This document shows, piece by piece, positions 10,115 through 17,913 of a stretch of DNA of 36,970 nucleotides. The position numbers were made by a program, and so were the translations under genes. Under the pieces are notes generated by a model that worked only from the letters and a program-made list of their open reading frames with translations, made no database searches and was not told the origin of the DNA. This DNA comes from JAXGPF01 sp964650945 (GTDB lineage: Bacteria > Verrucomicrobiota > Kiritimatiellia > JAAZAB01). The stretch spans positions 1-36,970 of the forward strand of contig CAZYXU010000022.1 of NCBI GenBank assembly GCA_964650945.1, given 5' to 3'. Numbering within the stretch: the first letter of the stretch is position 1; each line of letters begins with the position of its first letter.

Positions 10115-10307
10115 TCTGTTGTAAATTTTCTGCCCAAGAAGCTAAATCTATACGTCTATCCCCAGTTAAGGCAGGCGCCACACTATTCTGACGATCGACG
10201 ACCGCAAAGATGCGTATAAATGATTCAGCGGACGCCAGCAACATGAGAGGGACCCATGTAGCCGGGCGATAAAAAACAGGTCCCAAGGTTAAACGAGAGG
10301 AAACAAC

Positions 10308-10814
10308 ATGAGGAAGATGATCGGTTCAATCGCGGCGATTCTGGTGTTGGGCGTGTGGGGCGCGAACGCGCAGGAGACGCAACGGCGCGCCATGGCGGAA
10401 GAACTCCTGAACATCATGAACATGCAGGACAACATCGAGAAGTCCTTCGCGATGGTGAAGCAGATGATCCCGGGGCAGATGGCGAAGATGAATGAGGCGA
10501 GGGGTTCGACAAACATGCCCGCGAATGTGGTTGCCCACACGGAAAAGATGATGGACATGATCGCGGCGGAACTCAGTTGGGACAAGATGAAGGAGGACTA
10601 CATTTCCCTGTATGCGGATACCTTCACCGAGCAGGAGATGAAAGACACCATTGCCTTCTACAAGTCACCAACCGGACAGGCATTCATCAGGAAACAGCCG
10701 GAACTGATGCAACGGTCCATGGAGATAACCCAGAAGATAATGATGCAAATCATACCGAAGATTCAGGCTATGACGGAAGAGCTCAAGCAGCCCGCGCCAG
10801 CCATGCAAAAATAG
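10308..10814 (+). CDS. DUF2059 family exported protein
   Basis: A 168-residue protein with a signal peptide (MRKMIGSIAAILVLGVWGANAQ) preceded by GAGAGG 8-9 nt before ATG. The mature part matches the DUF2059 pattern: an alpha-helical N-terminal half with AEELLNIMN and methionine-rich helices, then LYADTFTEQEMKDTIAFYKSPTGQAF, followed by a helix with QKPEL-like and IxPKI motifs. The family is widespread in Gram-negative envelopes and has no established function. It is 70 bp upstream of a small membrane protein gene and may share a transcript with it. Nothing links it directly to polysaccharide use. Confidence 0.8.
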   Translation: MRKMIGSIAAILVLGVWGANAQETQRRAMAEELLNIMNMQDNIEKSFAMVKQMIPGQMAKMNEARGSTNMPANVVAHTEKMMDMIAAELSWDKMKEDYISLYADTFTEQEMKDTIAFYKSPTGQAFIRKQPELMQRSMEITQKIMMQIIPKIQAMTEELKQPAPAMQK

Positions 10815-10828
10815 ATCGCCGAACCAGC

Positions 10829-10862
10829 GGAGGCGGGCGACGCTTGAACGCGCGCCCGCTCC
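10829..10862 (+). other. GC-rich hairpin in the intergenic mRNA
   Basis: GGAGGCGGGCG (10829-10839) can pair with CGCCCGCTCC (10853-10862) with a single bulged G, around a 13-nt loop. No T-run follows, so it is not a standard terminator. It ends about 10 nt before the Shine-Dalgarno sequence (GAGGGAG, 10873-10879) of the downstream gene and could affect mRNA stability or translation. Confidence 0.4.
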
Positions 10863-10884
10863 GCGCTTCGATGAGGGAGACGGC

Positions 10885-11331
10885 ATGCAAGAAGGTGGAC
10901 GGGAAGACATTGACGCTTTGTTCAGCGTGCAATCATTACTGCAACTCATTCGGGCCGCCGGCGCTATTCTTGGCGTGATTGCCATTGTAATAGGATTGAT
11001 GTACGTCACGCGAATATTCGCCTTGATCTATGGCGCGTTACACGCTCCAGCGAATTTCGATGCTCATCTCGAGCAGTGGATCACCGCCGTGGGCGGCGAA
11101 CAGCTTGACGTTGTTGTTGCGGGAACAACCTTGCACTGCGCAAACATCGTCGCCATCATGGTCCTTGGGGCTGGCATTTGCATTCTGGCATGGATATCCA
11201 TCGGACTTGTCCTGGCCGGCGCCAAGATAGTTTCGTGGACCCTGGGTGATCGCGAAGCTATCAAGAAGATACTGGCATCAGCATTTGGATCGGAAAAAAA
11301 GTCAAGGCGGGGGACTGATGGGCAATTATAA
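10885..11331 (+). CDS. Small inner-membrane protein with two transmembrane helices
   Basis: A 148-residue protein of unknown family. GAGGGAG lies 5 nt before the ATG. Two hydrophobic segments are evident, about residues 23-50 (AAGAILGVIAIVIGLMYVTRI) and about 86-113 (ANIVAIMVLGAGICILAWISI). A 35-residue polar loop separates them, and the C-terminus is basic (SEKKSRR), which suggests a cytoplasmic tail. It follows the DUF2059 gene and probably shares its transcript. No function can be inferred. Confidence 0.6.
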   Translation: MQEGGREDIDALFSVQSLLQLIRAAGAILGVIAIVIGLMYVTRIFALIYGALHAPANFDAHLEQWITAVGGEQLDVVVAGTTLHCANIVAIMVLGAGICILAWISIGLVLAGAKIVSWTLGDREAIKKILASAFGSEKKSRRGTDGQL

Positions 11332-11332
11332 A

Positions 11333-11480
11333 CATTCCTTAGTCCTTAGTGACTTTGTGGCTTTGTGAGAGAAAACCAATCGAACAAGCGCCTGCCGCGG
11401 ACGCGCATAAGGCGCGCCGTTGATGGGCACGTTCGGAACCGGAAGAATTTGCCACAAGATGCACAAGCGGCACAAAGGCT
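11333..11480. repeat. ACAAAG-type short-motif intergenic element
   Basis: The stretch begins with a direct repeat CCTTAGTCCTTAGT and contains GACTTTGTGGCTTTGTGAGA near 11350. About 80 bp later, in the opposite sense, it has GCACAAGCGGCACAAAGGC. CACAAAG-periodic motifs of this kind recur between genes in many environmental bacterial genomes. Here they may be remnants of a small inverted element in the 297-bp gap before the regulator. Evidence is by eye only. Confidence 0.3.
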
Positions 11481-11566
11481 GGAACGATTCCAGGCGCCAT
11501 TCCGCGGTCCCCGGCGCGCAATATCGTCTAATCAATAAAAATGTTTATAAAAATGGTTGTGTTTTT

Positions 11567-11595
11567 TTGCACCAATTAGTATAGTTAAATATACA
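11567..11595 (+). promoter_or_regulatory. Putative promoter and operator of the first regulator gene
   Basis: TTGCAC (11567-11572), a 17-bp spacer and TATACA (11590-11595) form a moderate sigma70-like promoter. The imperfectly AT-rich palindrome GTATA-N6-TATAC (11579-11594) overlaps the -10 hexamer. GntR-family operators commonly have GT...AC ends, so autoregulation is plausible. Transcription would begin about 27 nt before the ATG at 11629. Confidence 0.4.
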
Positions 11596-11628
11596 AGTAG
11601 ACAACGCTGTGTTTTGAAAGTTTGCGCC

Positions 11629-12681
11629 ATGGTTATTCCACCTGTAAAAATTTCAGTTTACCAGTTGATTATCAACGAATTAATGACGGAGTTGTCATTT
11701 GGAAAATTCGGCGCGGGGGATGCGTTTTATACTGAAGATGAGTTGATCAAGCGGTTTAATGTCGCCAAGATGACTGTGCGCGAGGCCTTGCGGCGGATGA
11801 ACGACGCGGGATACATCACGCAGCGGCGCGGTGTGGGAACGTTTGTGCGGGCGGTTCCGGATAAGCCATACCGGATGAAAATAACCCACCATTGCATGCT
11901 TGGAGTGTTGCCAGGCAAGCGCGGTTTTAAGGGGAGCATCCCTTTGACCAGAATGCTGGCCGCGTTGCATGACAAGGCCGTCGCTAAGGGCTATATCTTA
12001 TGTTTAGGGCATCAGGAAGCAGCGCCATTGCTTGAAGGGCAGATTGACGGCATGATTGTGTTGGGCGACTTGGAGGCGGCTGAAATCCAGCGTCTGCAAA
12101 ATGCGCATGTCGCCGTGATAGGCATTGGCGGCAAATACCGGGGGGTGTTTCCCACACTGACAACCGATATGCATTTGGCCGGGCGCCAGGCGTGGGATTA
12201 TCTATTCGCGCGCGGGTATCGGCGCGTTGCCCTGGTGGGTGTGGGCAAAGATGCCGAAACCGTCGCAGCCCAGATGCTGCCAGGCATTTTAGAGGCTGCT
12301 GCGCCTGAGAATGTCATAAATCTTGTGGGCCATGACGCGTTGGGGCGGCTTGAATTGTTGCTGAAGGAACGAGGTTCCTGCCCGGATGCCTTGTTGCTGA
12401 TGAATGGGGGGCCGGTACTCCCCGTCTTGCGTTTGTTGGATGGCCGGGGATTGCGGGTTCCGTCCGACATTGCCATGCTGGTGCATGGTGACAAGGCCAT
12501 GGAATTGGATGTCATTCCGCCGCTTTCAATTATCCGGCACGACTTTGACCAGGCCGCGGCCATCGCCATGGAGATGATGACACGGATGTTGCAGGGCGCA
12601 ACGGGCGCGGACGAGTCATACGGGAGTTTTATCCTGGAACGCGGCAGTTGCCCCCAGCGGAACAAAACAGGCGATAGTTAA
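11629..12681 (+). CDS. GntR/LacI hybrid transcriptional regulator (cassette 1)
   Basis: A 350-residue protein starting at ATG 11629 (MVIPPVKIS). An upstream in-frame TTG at 11557 would overlap the putative promoter and adds residues outside the domain. Residues about 8-75 form a GntR winged helix (YQLIINELM...EDELIKRFNVAKMTVREALRRMNDAGYI, then GVGTFV). Residues about 85-340 form a LacI/periplasmic-binding-like effector domain (DGMIVLG, GYRRVALVG, PDALLLMNGG, SDIAMLVHGD, SIIRHDF), as in the AraR type. It should bind DNA in the cytoplasm and respond to a sugar. The gene lies 61 bp upstream of the GH88/105-like gene, and a 20-bp palindrome lies between them. Confidence 0.85.
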   Translation: MVIPPVKISVYQLIINELMTELSFGKFGAGDAFYTEDELIKRFNVAKMTVREALRRMNDAGYITQRRGVGTFVRAVPDKPYRMKITHHCMLGVLPGKRGFKGSIPLTRMLAALHDKAVAKGYILCLGHQEAAPLLEGQIDGMIVLGDLEAAEIQRLQNAHVAVIGIGGKYRGVFPTLTTDMHLAGRQAWDYLFARGYRRVALVGVGKDAETVAAQMLPGILEAAAPENVINLVGHDALGRLELLLKERGSCPDALLLMNGGPVLPVLRLLDGRGLRVPSDIAMLVHGDKAMELDVIPPLSIIRHDFDQAAAIAMEMMTRMLQGATGADESYGSFILERGSCPQRNKTGDS

Positions 12682-12687
12682 GCCGAT

Positions 12688-12707
12688 TTCAAAACTAACG
12701 TTTTGAA
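12688..12707 (+). promoter_or_regulatory. Operator-like palindrome TTCAAAAC-TAAC-GTTTTGAA
   Basis: A perfect 8-bp inverted repeat with a 4-bp centre lies between the cassette 1 regulator stop and the start of the GH88/105-like gene (12743). No T-run follows the right arm, so an operator is favoured over a terminator. Its place suggests that the adjacent GntR/LacI hybrid binds here to control the hydrolase-lyase pair. Confidence 0.5.
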
Positions 12708-12742
12708 CTCATGCTGTGTCGTCAAGGGCGTTGTCCGGATAA

Positions 12743-14251
12743 ATGAATACCATGCGTCGAATTGATCAATGCTATGAATTGGCGGTTGTTACCCGGGAGC
12801 CGCCGGACAGCGTTTACGGCCGCACGCTGGCGAACGTGCTGCTTGAAAAGGGGCTTTTTTTCCAGGGCATTGCCGAACAGCATTTTCTATGCGAATTGCC
12901 GGCCGGGTTCCAGCGTTACCGGGCCGTGTTGTTGGACCGGCGGATTTTTAATTCGCTCAGGCGCGCCGGCGGCGCGCCGCTTGACGCGGTCGCGCGGTAT
13001 GCCGCCCGGGGATTCGTGGGGTTGTTGCCGGAGGCAGTGGCGCTGACGGCGAAAATCAACGCGAAACTGTTTTATGGAGCGGCAATTGAAAACGCGGTCG
13101 GCAGCCTGGTTGCCCATGCCGGGCTGACGGTCAATCATCCGGCCGGCCGGCAGGTGCGGGCCGCCCGCACGGAAGATGCGATTGTGCGCGGGATGAAACA
13201 AGGCTTGCTGCGGTATCTCGCCGCTGCCGGCAGGTGGAATGAATTCCGTCTCCATAACTGGCAGGCGGCCCTGGCCTTATTGAATTCCGGCGGACATGCG
13301 GATATACGCGCTCCGCTGCTGGCGCACATGCGTAAAAGTTTCCGGAATGTGCCGCCGGCGGCGCATCATGACTATCTAGGCGGTTATTTTGCCGCTGCCT
13401 GGTTGTACCGGGAAACCGGGGCCCGTGCTCCGCTTGAAAAAATTATCGCGCGGTTTGACGAACTCCTGGCCCGCCGGCCGCGGACTCCGGAAGGCCTGCT
13501 GGGCGGCTGCGGCTTCCGGGATGATCCGTTGTGTCTCAAATCCTTGCGCGCCGGCGCCTGGTGCGAGGCCGCCACGCTTGTCCGGCGCGAAGTCGTATGG
13601 AATGAGGCGTTTCACTTTCTCGGGCCCACGGCCGGCGCATTGTATCAAGTCACCGGCAATCCGAAATATCTTCGGGAAGTAGTTCCCTGGTTGCGGCATC
13701 TGCTGCTGGTGCATCAGGACCGTGACGGGCTGCTGCGCCACGCCTCGCGCCGCGGCATCGCCATCGGCGGCAAATGGGGCCGGGGGATGGCGCATGCGCT
13801 TTTAGGCGCAATGTACCTGGCGGCAGCCCTGCCGCCCGGACACGCAGCCGGGCGGCTGGCCGTTCAATTGATCCGGCGCGGGTGCCGCGGACTGTTAAAA
13901 TTCCAGGATCGGGACAGCGGTCTCTGGCGGAATTTAATTGATCAGCCCCTGGCTTTTCTGGAAAGCAGTTGTTCCGCGTCCTTCGCCTATATCATGGCCA
14001 GGGGGGTTAATGAAGGATGGCTTGAGCGTGAATTATTTCTGGTTCCGGCGCGCCGGGCCGTGGAAGGATTGAAACAATTTTACTGGCGCGGCGGGTTGGC
14101 CGCCAATTGCGTCGGCACGGGGGTTGGCGACACGGGCTATTATCTTGCCCGCCCGCGCAACTGGACCACGGCGTTTCAATATCTCAATGCCATCTGCGAG
14201 TTGGAAAAATCCGCGGGGGCTAAAGCGGGGGGAGGATCGCATGACGCTTAA
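12743..14251 (+). CDS. GH88/GH105-like unsaturated glucuronyl/galacturonyl hydrolase
   Basis: A 502-residue protein without signal peptide, so probably cytoplasmic. Residues about 160-490 match the GH88/GH105 alpha/alpha-barrel layout: HxDYLGGYFAAAWLYRETG, GNPKYLREVVPWLRHLL, DGLLRHAS, KWGRGMAHALL (W345), DSGLWRNLID, LESSCSASFAYIMARGV, then GTGVGDTGYY. Family members remove the unsaturated uronic acid left by polysaccharide lyases. Residues 1-150 are an additional, unrecognised N-terminal segment. Where the family usually has the catalytic Asp (W-x-D-x-x-F/Y), this protein reads WNEAF (N287, E288), which may change activity. It overlaps the next gene by 11 bp. No clear Shine-Dalgarno sequence precedes ATG 12743; ATG 12752 is an alternative. 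Confidence 0.75.
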   Translation: MNTMRRIDQCYELAVVTREPPDSVYGRTLANVLLEKGLFFQGIAEQHFLCELPAGFQRYRAVLLDRRIFNSLRRAGGAPLDAVARYAARGFVGLLPEAVALTAKINAKLFYGAAIENAVGSLVAHAGLTVNHPAGRQVRAARTEDAIVRGMKQGLLRYLAAAGRWNEFRLHNWQAALALLNSGGHADIRAPLLAHMRKSFRNVPPAAHHDYLGGYFAAAWLYRETGARAPLEKIIARFDELLARRPRTPEGLLGGCGFRDDPLCLKSLRAGAWCEAATLVRREVVWNEAFHFLGPTAGALYQVTGNPKYLREVVPWLRHLLLVHQDRDGLLRHASRRGIAIGGKWGRGMAHALLGAMYLAAALPPGHAAGRLAVQLIRRGCRGLLKFQDRDSGLWRNLIDQPLAFLESSCSASFAYIMARGVNEGWLERELFLVPARRAVEGLKQFYWRGGLAANCVGTGVGDTGYYLARPRNWTTAFQYLNAICELEKSAGAKAGGGSHDA

Positions 14252-17200
14252 ACCGATCAAAGCGCTGTTTTTAGCCGCGTTTTTTCAGGCCGCGGCTTTC
14301 ATCACGCCGGCGCCCGCGGATCTACCCGCGCCACCCTGCCGCAACCATTTGATCGGCGGCAGCTTTGAGACGGGAACGAATCTGGCCGATCTGCTGACCT
14401 GGCAGCGCATGCGGGATGTTGACTATATCGTTGCCGGCCGGGACGGCTGGCAGGTTGATTGCCAGACGGCCTGGCACGGCCGGCAATCGTTGCGGTGCAC
14501 GGGCACCAACACTTTGGTGCTGCCGGGCGAATTTCATGCGCCGGCAGCTAAAAAACAGCCCTGGACTTTTTCCCTATACATGAAGGCGGATACCACGGGC
14601 TTGCCGTGCCGGGTGCAAGTCAGCGGTTACAACAACCTGCGTCAGGAAGGCGCCGGCCAGTTATTTTCCGTCGGGCCGGAGTGGCGGCGATATGCGGTGA
14701 CGGCGCCCAACCTGCCCTTGCATAGGGTTTGCAAACATCCCGTGCGGCACGCGGTTGAGCAGGTCCACGGGCCGGTGAATTTTTCGATCATGCCGTTGCA
14801 GCCGGGAACGGTATGGGTGGATGCGGCGCAATGGGAGGCGGGCGCTACAAACTCGGAATATATGGATAATCAACAGGCTGAACTCCAGATGCCGGCCATA
14901 TCCCCGGTTCCGCCGCCGGCCGGGGATACGCCGCCGCTGGCAGGCACAGGTCAGGCCGCGAAAGCATGGAGCATTCCCCTGATGGTACAGCAGGACGGCA
15001 CTGCCGCCGTTAATCACGCCGCCGTGCAGCTCGGAATTCCGTTTGCGGCCGGCGTCTGGGACGGATCCGGCGCAGTCAGGCTGAGCCGCGGCGCGGAAAA
15101 TTTGCCGGTGGTTCAACATGAAATTCTGGCCAGGTGGCCGTTGGATGCCAGCGTGCAATCCCTGGGTTTGTATTTTACAGCGCCGCTGGCGCCGGGCGAA
15201 AACCGGTTTATCCTGCAACCCGATCTTTCCAATGCCGTTGCGGCCGCGGCGCCGTCGGGCTTCCTTGAGGAAACGCCCGATCAGTGGCGGGTGGTTTTGG
15301 GGGACAGGGTTGTGGCCGTTGGCCGGCGGAACGGGGCGCTGTGGGATGCCGTCAGCGAGCGTGCTTCCGGACGGGTGCTCATTTCCGGCGCGGCGCTGGA
15401 GGGCCGGGACATGTCCGGCAGATTATATTCTTCCCTGGATGATCCCGCGGCGGTTGCGGTGCTTGAAAAGGCGGGGCCGGCGCACGTTTCGATCGCCAAG
15501 CATGGTGTTGTCGCCGCGCCGGGCGCCGGTCTGCTGGCGTATGTGAACCGCCTCCACTTCTGGCGGGATGTTCCCGCCGTGCAAGTGGAGGTAACGGTCA
15601 TCAATTCCCGCGATGAAGGGTGCGTCCAACTCCGCGAATTGTATCTTAAAACCGCCTTGTCCGCCGGGGAAGGCGGCGGGAGCATCCGGCTGCCCTGGGG
15701 CGCGGCGCCGGGCGGCGGGGCGGGCGAAGTGGACATTCTGCAATATTACGAATGTTCGCGGGGAGAATTCGCGCAGGCCTTGGTTGTCAACGGCAGTCCG
15801 GCGGAGGTTCGCCGGAATATTCGCGATGATGTTTGGCTGGGGTATGCCGGTGTCACCGCGGGTTATTTTCTGACGATGCGCCATGGGTGGCAGCAACATC
15901 CCGCCATGCTGGGCGTGGATCATGCCGGCAACTTCAAGGCGTATGTCTGGCCGGCGCGCCCGGTCATGGGCGTGACATTTTCCCGCGGGATGTCCATCAC
16001 CCGCGATTTTTGCCTGGCCTTCGCCGGACGGTCCGCTGCGCCGGGCGCCAGCCCGGCGTTCCCGGATCATTTGCTCCGGGCGCCCGTTGCTTTTGCCGAT
16101 CCGGCCTGGACCGCCGCGGCCCAAATCATGTTGCCGTTTCACAAGAAGGACCGCGACAAATTTCCGTTCATGGAGGCTTCGTTTGATGCGCTGAATGACA
16201 TGCTGGGGCCGCTCAGCCCCGATAACATTGAAAACAAATCCCTCTATGGATTGTTTGACTACGGCGATGCGCAAGGCGCCGGCGGCTGGAGCAACCTGGA
16301 ATCATTTCTGGATTATTCCCTCATTCTGCTGGGATTGCGCGAAAGCGCGCCCGCGGTTTTGCGGCAGGGGTTCACCAGCGCCAGGCATTATCGCGACATG
16401 GATATCAACCAGGCGGCGGGTTATACCATCTACCACAATTCCAACCACGCGCTCGGGCACTATGATTTCGGCCATGCCTGGCCGCAGGGCGTGTTCGCGC
16501 ATTATTTGCTTACCGGCAGCCGGCGCAGCCGGGATGTGGCCATGCGCCATGGCGGGTACATGCTGGAGATTCCGGCGGATTTCGGGGGCGTCAAGGGTTC
16601 GCGGCAATTGGCCCGCTTCCTGTTGAACCTGGCGGATATGTATCAAATTTCCAAGGATGACCGCTATCGCCAGCGTTTCATGGCGCAACTAGAATACGCC
16701 GAGGCGCAGATGCGGGGCGATCCCAATCCGCACCGCCGCGACCAGACGATTTTTCCCTGGGGCGCGCAGCGGCTGGATCCCTACCAGGTATGGTATGGTT
16801 GCATGGGGTTGGTAAAAATGCATCAATTGACCCGCGATCCGGCGATTTTGCCGCATTTACGCCGGGAAGTGGAAACCTCCCTGAAGATGGATTTTTACCG
16901 CCTGGATTTGCAGCAAATCTGGCCCGGGCTTGCTCCGGAAGAAGGATTGCCGATCGCCATTGCGCTTTATAATGCCCGGCATCGCGGTTCCTTTTTTTAT
17001 CCGTTGATGATCGCTTACGCGGAAATTACCGGCGAGCCGCAATGGGCGGAACTGGCATTGAAAACACTCTACGTGGACGCCATGGAAGGCAACCACCGCG
17101 TCGGCGGCGGCGCTTACGAGGTGATCAAGACGGCGGCTTTGTCGGCGTTCCCGGACGGAGTCACCGAAGCGCAATGGATGGATAAAGTGCGCGCGCTGAT

Positions 17201-17885
17201 GTGGCAGGCCGCGGCGCCGACGTTGCTGAACGGCGATTTCACCGAATCGGACGTATGGTGGGATCACTGGAAGCCCCGCGCCAACCGCGCCATGGCGCAT
17301 GACGATCTGATCGGCAAATGGGATTTGAAGACTGCCGGTTCGGCGGCGCAATTAAAGCGCGAACGCGAGGAAAGCAAAGGATGGTATGTCAGCCCCTGGC
17401 AGTATTACCGCCGGATTCTCGCCAGCCTGGACTACCGGGTTTTCAAGGGTAACGCGCCGGCCTTGCGCATCAATCTGCATCGGGATTGGTGGACGGGGAC
17501 GCTGACAGACACCGCCAGGGTACGTCTGGAGCCGGGGAAATACCGCCTGGCCGGCTGGTTCCGCGCGGAGAATCTGCAGCTCGCTTATTGCCAAAACGGC
17601 GTTTCCTGGCTTGACGGGCGGTATGCCTGCCATACGATCCCTTTGTACCAGACGGACGTTGCCGGCGCAAAGTTGGCTGAGGATTCAGAGTTCGCGGACC
17701 TACAGAACCTTTCCACGACCATCGCACCCGCGGATAAAGATGGTTGGAGTTTTTTAACATATGAATTTCAGGCGCCCAGGCGTTGCATTATCTCGTTTTT
17801 ATGGTATGCGCAATTGGCGCAGGGCGCCGTGGAGGGACATTTATGGCTGGATGGGGTGTCATTAGTGCCTATCAGTGCGGAATAA
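14241..17885 (+). CDS. Exported exo-rhamnogalacturonan-lyase-like (PL26/YetA-like) protein
   Basis: A 1214-residue protein. ATG 14241 is preceded by GGGGGGAGG and lies inside the end of the hydrolase gene, implying translational coupling. The signal peptide is MTLKPIKALFLAAFFQ and following. Residues about 30-205 form a jelly-roll carbohydrate-binding-like domain (GGSFETG). Residues about 240-340 resemble the RIFT-barrel N-terminal domain of PcRGLX/YetA (LGIPFAAGVW, VQHEILARWPLDASVQSLGLYF). Residues about 345-620 form a beta-rich second domain ending in HGWQQHPAMLGVD. Residues about 620-1000 form an alpha-helical domain with LFDYGDAQGAGGWSNLESF, HNSNHALGHYDFGHAWPQG and LTGSRRSRDVA. A C-terminal jelly-roll ends in LWLDGVSL. 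The PL26 family cleaves the rhamnogalacturonan I backbone from its end. The exact substrate here is inferred. Confidence 0.7.
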   Translation: MTLKPIKALFLAAFFQAAAFITPAPADLPAPPCRNHLIGGSFETGTNLADLLTWQRMRDVDYIVAGRDGWQVDCQTAWHGRQSLRCTGTNTLVLPGEFHAPAAKKQPWTFSLYMKADTTGLPCRVQVSGYNNLRQEGAGQLFSVGPEWRRYAVTAPNLPLHRVCKHPVRHAVEQVHGPVNFSIMPLQPGTVWVDAAQWEAGATNSEYMDNQQAELQMPAISPVPPPAGDTPPLAGTGQAAKAWSIPLMVQQDGTAAVNHAAVQLGIPFAAGVWDGSGAVRLSRGAENLPVVQHEILARWPLDASVQSLGLYFTAPLAPGENRFILQPDLSNAVAAAAPSGFLEETPDQWRVVLGDRVVAVGRRNGALWDAVSERASGRVLISGAALEGRDMSGRLYSSLDDPAAVAVLEKAGPAHVSIAKHGVVAAPGAGLLAYVNRLHFWRDVPAVQVEVTVINSRDEGCVQLRELYLKTALSAGEGGGSIRLPWGAAPGGGAGEVDILQYYECSRGEFAQALVVNGSPAEVRRNIRDDVWLGYAGVTAGYFLTMRHGWQQHPAMLGVDHAGNFKAYVWPARPVMGVTFSRGMSITRDFCLAFAGRSAAPGASPAFPDHLLRAPVAFADPAWTAAAQIMLPFHKKDRDKFPFMEASFDALNDMLGPLSPDNIENKSLYGLFDYGDAQGAGGWSNLESFLDYSLILLGLRESAPAVLRQGFTSARHYRDMDINQAAGYTIYHNSNHALGHYDFGHAWPQGVFAHYLLTGSRRSRDVAMRHGGYMLEIPADFGGVKGSRQLARFLLNLADMYQISKDDRYRQRFMAQLEYAEAQMRGDPNPHRRDQTIFPWGAQRLDPYQVWYGCMGLVKMHQLTRDPAILPHLRREVETSLKMDFYRLDLQQIWPGLAPEEGLPIAIALYNARHRGSFFYPLMIAYAEITGEPQWAELALKTLYVDAMEGNHRVGGGAYEVIKTAALSAFPDGVTEAQWMDKVRALMWQAAAPTLLNGDFTESDVWWDHWKPRANRAMAHDDLIGKWDLKTAGSAAQLKREREESKGWYVSPWQYYRRILASLDYRVFKGNAPALRINLHRDWWTGTLTDTARVRLEPGKYRLAGWFRAENLQLAYCQNGVSWLDGRYACHTIPLYQTDVAGAKLAEDSEFADLQNLSTTIAPADKDGWSFLTYEFQAPRRCIISFLWYAQLAQGAVEGHLWLDGVSLVPISAE

Positions 17886-17913
17886 AGCAACCATATATAA
17901 CGATGGAGGGCGT

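Noticed and set aside
11557..11628. N-terminal extension of the cassette 1 regulator from a TTG
   Set aside because: It overlaps the putative promoter and adds residues that do not belong to the GntR domain; ATG 11629 fits better.
14124..14240. N-terminal extension of the PL26-like gene
   Set aside because: The signal peptide and the GGGGGGAGG ribosome-binding site point to ATG 14241; the extension is the preceding hydrolase gene in another frame.
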